This document shows positions 61,052-64,000 of a stretch of 64,000 bases of DNA, one piece after another. The DNA is from Actinomucor elegans (lineage: Eukaryota > Mucoromycota > Mucoromycetes > Mucorales > Mucoraceae): positions 310,001 through 374,000 of the forward strand of contig JAMSLZ010000002.1 in the NCBI GenBank assembly GCA_026027325.1. Direction: 5' to 3'. The first letter of the stretch is position 1, and the number at the start of each line of letters is the position of its first letter. A model generated the notes under the pieces. It was given only the letters and a program-made list of their open reading frames with translations, made no database searches and had not been told where the DNA came from. The position numbers and the translations under genes are program-made.

Positions 61052-63056
61052 ATGAAGATTACACAAAGCAACGTTCGGAGTATAGTTTTACAAGCACTGC
61101 TTTTAATATTTCTAGTTGTACTGCGAGCAAAAGCTGATAATTATGATAAACTTGAAAGAAGAAACTATTTCCATAATCCACCTACACTAGATCCAATACC
61201 CATACAAACTCTACCTAATTTCAAAGATCATAATGACGACGACAACGACGACGATGGTAGTACTACTACCACTACCACCACTACAATTACAGAGCCAACT
61301 ACCACCACTACCTCAACTTTTACAGCTTTGGCCTCTGTAGTCAACGATCCAAAATCCACATCGACTCACTCCATACCAGCAACGCCTTTGCCCTCGGCCA
61401 ACACGACGAATCAATATACCAATACCTCAGATCCACTTGTACAATACGATCTCGAGTGTCGAGCTGATGCTAATTTTTGCAACAAAGTCAGTGAAGCGGT
61501 TGGTGCAGCCATAGACGAGTTTACACGCGTTATTAATGTAAAAAACAGCCTATTGTAAGTCGGGTATAGAGATAACGCAATCCGTTGACTTATATAATTA
61601 TATAGAATCCATGTCAAATACTATAGTTTTTGCGAAAAGACGTGTGCTAATGATACATTTGGTTGGGGTTCACCCACTTCACAGGTTTGTAGCACTTTAT
61701 TTTCCCCATAGTTTCAAAGCAGGCTTAACTTTTTAGCATAGTTTACTTTACCTTTTGAAGATGGAGCTGATTTAAACTACGTTTATCCACAAGCTTTAGC
61801 TAAACAACTAGCACCATACAGTAGTACATCCGTATGGTCTAAATACGATATTGAAATAGAAATTAATCACGATGTCTATTTAAACTCGGCTGATGTGGAA
61901 CAAGCGTTGCAGGATGGATGGCATGGTACTGGAGCCCCACCTAATGGAAAATACTGGTTCTTTGTAAGTGTGTTTTAGTAAGTGAATGATAGCCTATTAA
62001 ACCATAAAGTAGAATCAAACGAGTAATGAAGAAATAGAACCTGATCAAGTGGATTTTCGTTATGTGGTTTTGCATGAGTTGATGCACGGGCTTGGTTTCT
62101 TGAGCTCATGGGCTGCTTATTTCTGGACAGATGCTTCTCCTTTTCGTACACTCGTCAATGGAGTTTTTGATCCACTGGAATTACAGCTAATAACACCGGG
62201 TCCTTACTGGTTTATCAATCAAGATACTGGTCCTACCTATGTTACTGGTTTCCAGCCTACCATGATATTCGATAAATATCTAGTGAATATCGATACTGAA
62301 CTCAACATTACGCGCACATCTCCACTCAGTGACTTGGCGTTTGAAATGCAAGACTTTTGCGTGCAAAATAGTGATGCGTTCATTATCAATTTTATCAAAT
62401 CGTTTAATGCAGCAAATCAATCCTCGATGGCGCACAAACTATGGATCTCGATGGCGCAACCAGAAACATTAAGTTTCCAGTTCCAGCCACCTTCAGTAGC
62501 AGACAGTAGTTTTAATTCGATACCTTACTTGAACCAAACATATCGCAACCTGACCTTGCTGACAGGACGAGATCTGTTTTCAAGATCTTCAGTGTATGAA
62601 CACACAGACGCGACGATCAACAGGCCAGGACTGATGATCTCTCATCTCGATCATACGTATGACGAGACACCGGATTTCTTGATGACGAGACATTACCACA
62701 CGGGACAGACACTAGAACAGTTGGTAACCTCGTTTTATAAAGACGTACCGGTGATTCAATACACCACCGCAGGTAATACCACTCTCAGATATCACTCACC
62801 TATTGGACCTGGCATCTTGCGCGTGATGGATTCTATTGGTTATTCTACTGTATTAACTAGAACAAACTATACCACCGATGGCAACGTAAAGACTCCCAAG
62901 TCACGCTCTCTGTGTGATGATAGTAATACCAATCATGGATTAAAATCTTCGCCTACACCTACTTCACATGGTGAGCCAAATTACATTTGTAATACATTAT
63001 TCATTGTTGGATTATCATGGTTGTGTTTGGTAATTATAGTGAACAATAGCATTTAA
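61052..63056 (+). CDS. secreted HExxH zinc metalloprotease, GPI-like tail
   Basis: Probable cell-surface zinc metallopeptidase of a fungal family. Four exons, 61052-61554, 61606-61684, 61742-61963 and 62013-63056, give 615 aa. A signal peptide (about 1-29: VLQALLLIFLVVLRAKA) is followed by an acidic and Thr-rich linker (about 60-105). The peptidase domain includes CRADANFCNKVSEAVGAAID, YSFCEKTC and VVLHELMHGLGFLSSW, in which the two His and the Glu of HExxH plus HxxGF form the active site. Many N-x-T/S sites are present. The C-terminus ends in a hydrophobic stretch (LFIVGLSWLCLVIIV) preceded by Ser/Asn residues, typical of GPI attachment. The in-frame ATG at 61052 is chosen because it starts the signal peptide. 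Substrate unknown. Confidence 0.82.
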
Positions 63057-64000
63057 TAAACAGTTTCACTTTTATACAAGTTTCACTTTTATTTCAATAA
63101 ATAAAAATCATGTAATTGCGTATGATATATCCATGATATGAGCTATAAGGTAGAATGCAATAATTATAATTATAATAAAACGACTTTTTTTTATCAGAAA
63201 CCCATTGATTTGCAGTATTACTTACTACTGAAATGCATAACTTCGATTTCATTGGCTGACGGTCAATGAATATGGTATCCTTAAAATCATAAAATCATAT
63301 CTCGAGGAGCAACTATCCAAGATCTATCCCTGATTTTCAGCTATCCTATACTACACTCAATACTCTTTCAAATCAATATCACTTCAAGTGCAATGGCAAG
63401 CATTAGAGGTGGATACCAACCAGCATTCTAAGATTTATGCTGAGATTGAAACGATAAACTGTCATACCTCGTTAACATCACAAACACACGTCTAGTGCAA
63501 CAATCAACCGAGATTAATACATGATTTTCAAGCGATCTAGAGACAAAGGTATTCTCTTTCTAATAAACCAGGTTTCATGATTGTGCATGATTGTTGGAAG
63601 GTGTTAGGGGCTCATTTATGCAAGACGGCGGACAATGAAACAGCGCATGATACCCATGACAAAGACGCGTCTCTATCTCGGTAAGAAACCGAGATAAATC
63701 GATGCTTTCCGGGCAGAATATACTACAGAACACGCTCTTTTTAATGCGACAATGGATATAAAAGTAGGTCCATTCAGGCAAAATATTAAAGCGTATCATG
63801 TTTTACAATAACTAATATATATATTTACCTTGATCTGATTAATAAGAAGTTCCTGGAATGAATCACGCAAGCCATTGTCTATATATGGCTACCAGTCAGT
63901 AGATTAGAATAGTGTGTTTTTTTTTATATATAAGCACAATGTTAATTATTTATTGGTATTACGTCGTTATTGTTTAAACAAAGAGATTAAACTATGATAA
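63057..64000. other. intergenic, no gene seen
   Basis: 3' flank of the metalloprotease gene with overlapping AATAAA signals (63097-63110), then AT-rich sequence without a supported frame. Confidence 0.5.

Noticed and set aside
1..64000. CRISPR arrays, bacterial-type operons, riboswitches
   Set aside because: The window is spliced eukaryotic DNA; no regularly spaced direct repeats or bacterial signals were seen.

Overview
The window looks like nuclear DNA of an early-diverging fungus, most likely Mucorales (Mucoromycota). Genes are broken by many 45-60 nt GT-AG introns, intergenic DNA is very AT-rich with long homopolymer runs, promoters are pyrimidine-rich, and the gene set fits (velvet factor, SRF-type MADS protein, Rap GTPase-activating protein, fungal P450s, Tc1/IS630-type and DIRS-like elements). 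The genus is not claimed. All exon borders were placed by hand, by splice signals, reading-frame continuity and family similarity; no alignment or transcript data were used.

Layout. 0.7-1.8 kb (-): Mcr1-type NADH-cytochrome b5 reductase. 2.6-4.2 kb (+): velvet-domain regulator. 4.2-10.6 kb: gene-poor DNA with a degenerate dispersed repeat. 10.6-11.6 kb (+): MADS-box protein. 12.3-15.5 kb (-): three-SH3 adaptor of CIN85/CD2AP layout. 15.5-20 kb: mostly empty, with a decayed gene of unknown family near 18 kb. 20-30 kb: two paralogous P450 genes (-) separated by about 5.8 kb, which holds a 5'-truncated LINE with clear target-site duplication and an internally deleted DIRS-like element with inverted terminal repeats. 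30-31.7 kb (-): STK32/YANK-type kinase; a relic of its 3' end lies upstream of the distal P450 copy, so the P450 duplication copied part of the kinase too. 33.7-37.7 kb (+): VARP/Vrl1-like protein (VPS9, ankyrin repeats, PX, BAR). 38.2-39.4 kb (+): G-protein alpha subunit. 41.2-53.5 kb: a run of minus-strand genes, RapGAP, Dna2, p15/Nxt1, Efr3 and a poly-Ser protein. 54.8-58.1 kb: a 328-bp inverted repeat whose arms each carry the 5' half of one gene family and enclose a decayed DDE transposase. 58.3-59 kb (-): a second transposase relic. 61-63 kb (+): secreted HExxH metalloprotease with a GPI-anchor-like tail.

Functional themes. Several genes concern signalling and membranes: G alpha, RapGAP, acylated STK32-like kinase, Efr3 (plasma-membrane scaffold for PI4-kinase), Vrl1-like endosomal Rab5 GEF and the SH3 adaptor. 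Dna2 and p15/Nxt1 serve DNA replication and mRNA export. I see no operon-like organisation, no convincing tRNA or rRNA gene and no CRISPR. The most unusual structure is the inverted duplication at 54.8-58.1 kb, where two facing genes share nearly identical 5' halves but have different 3' halves.
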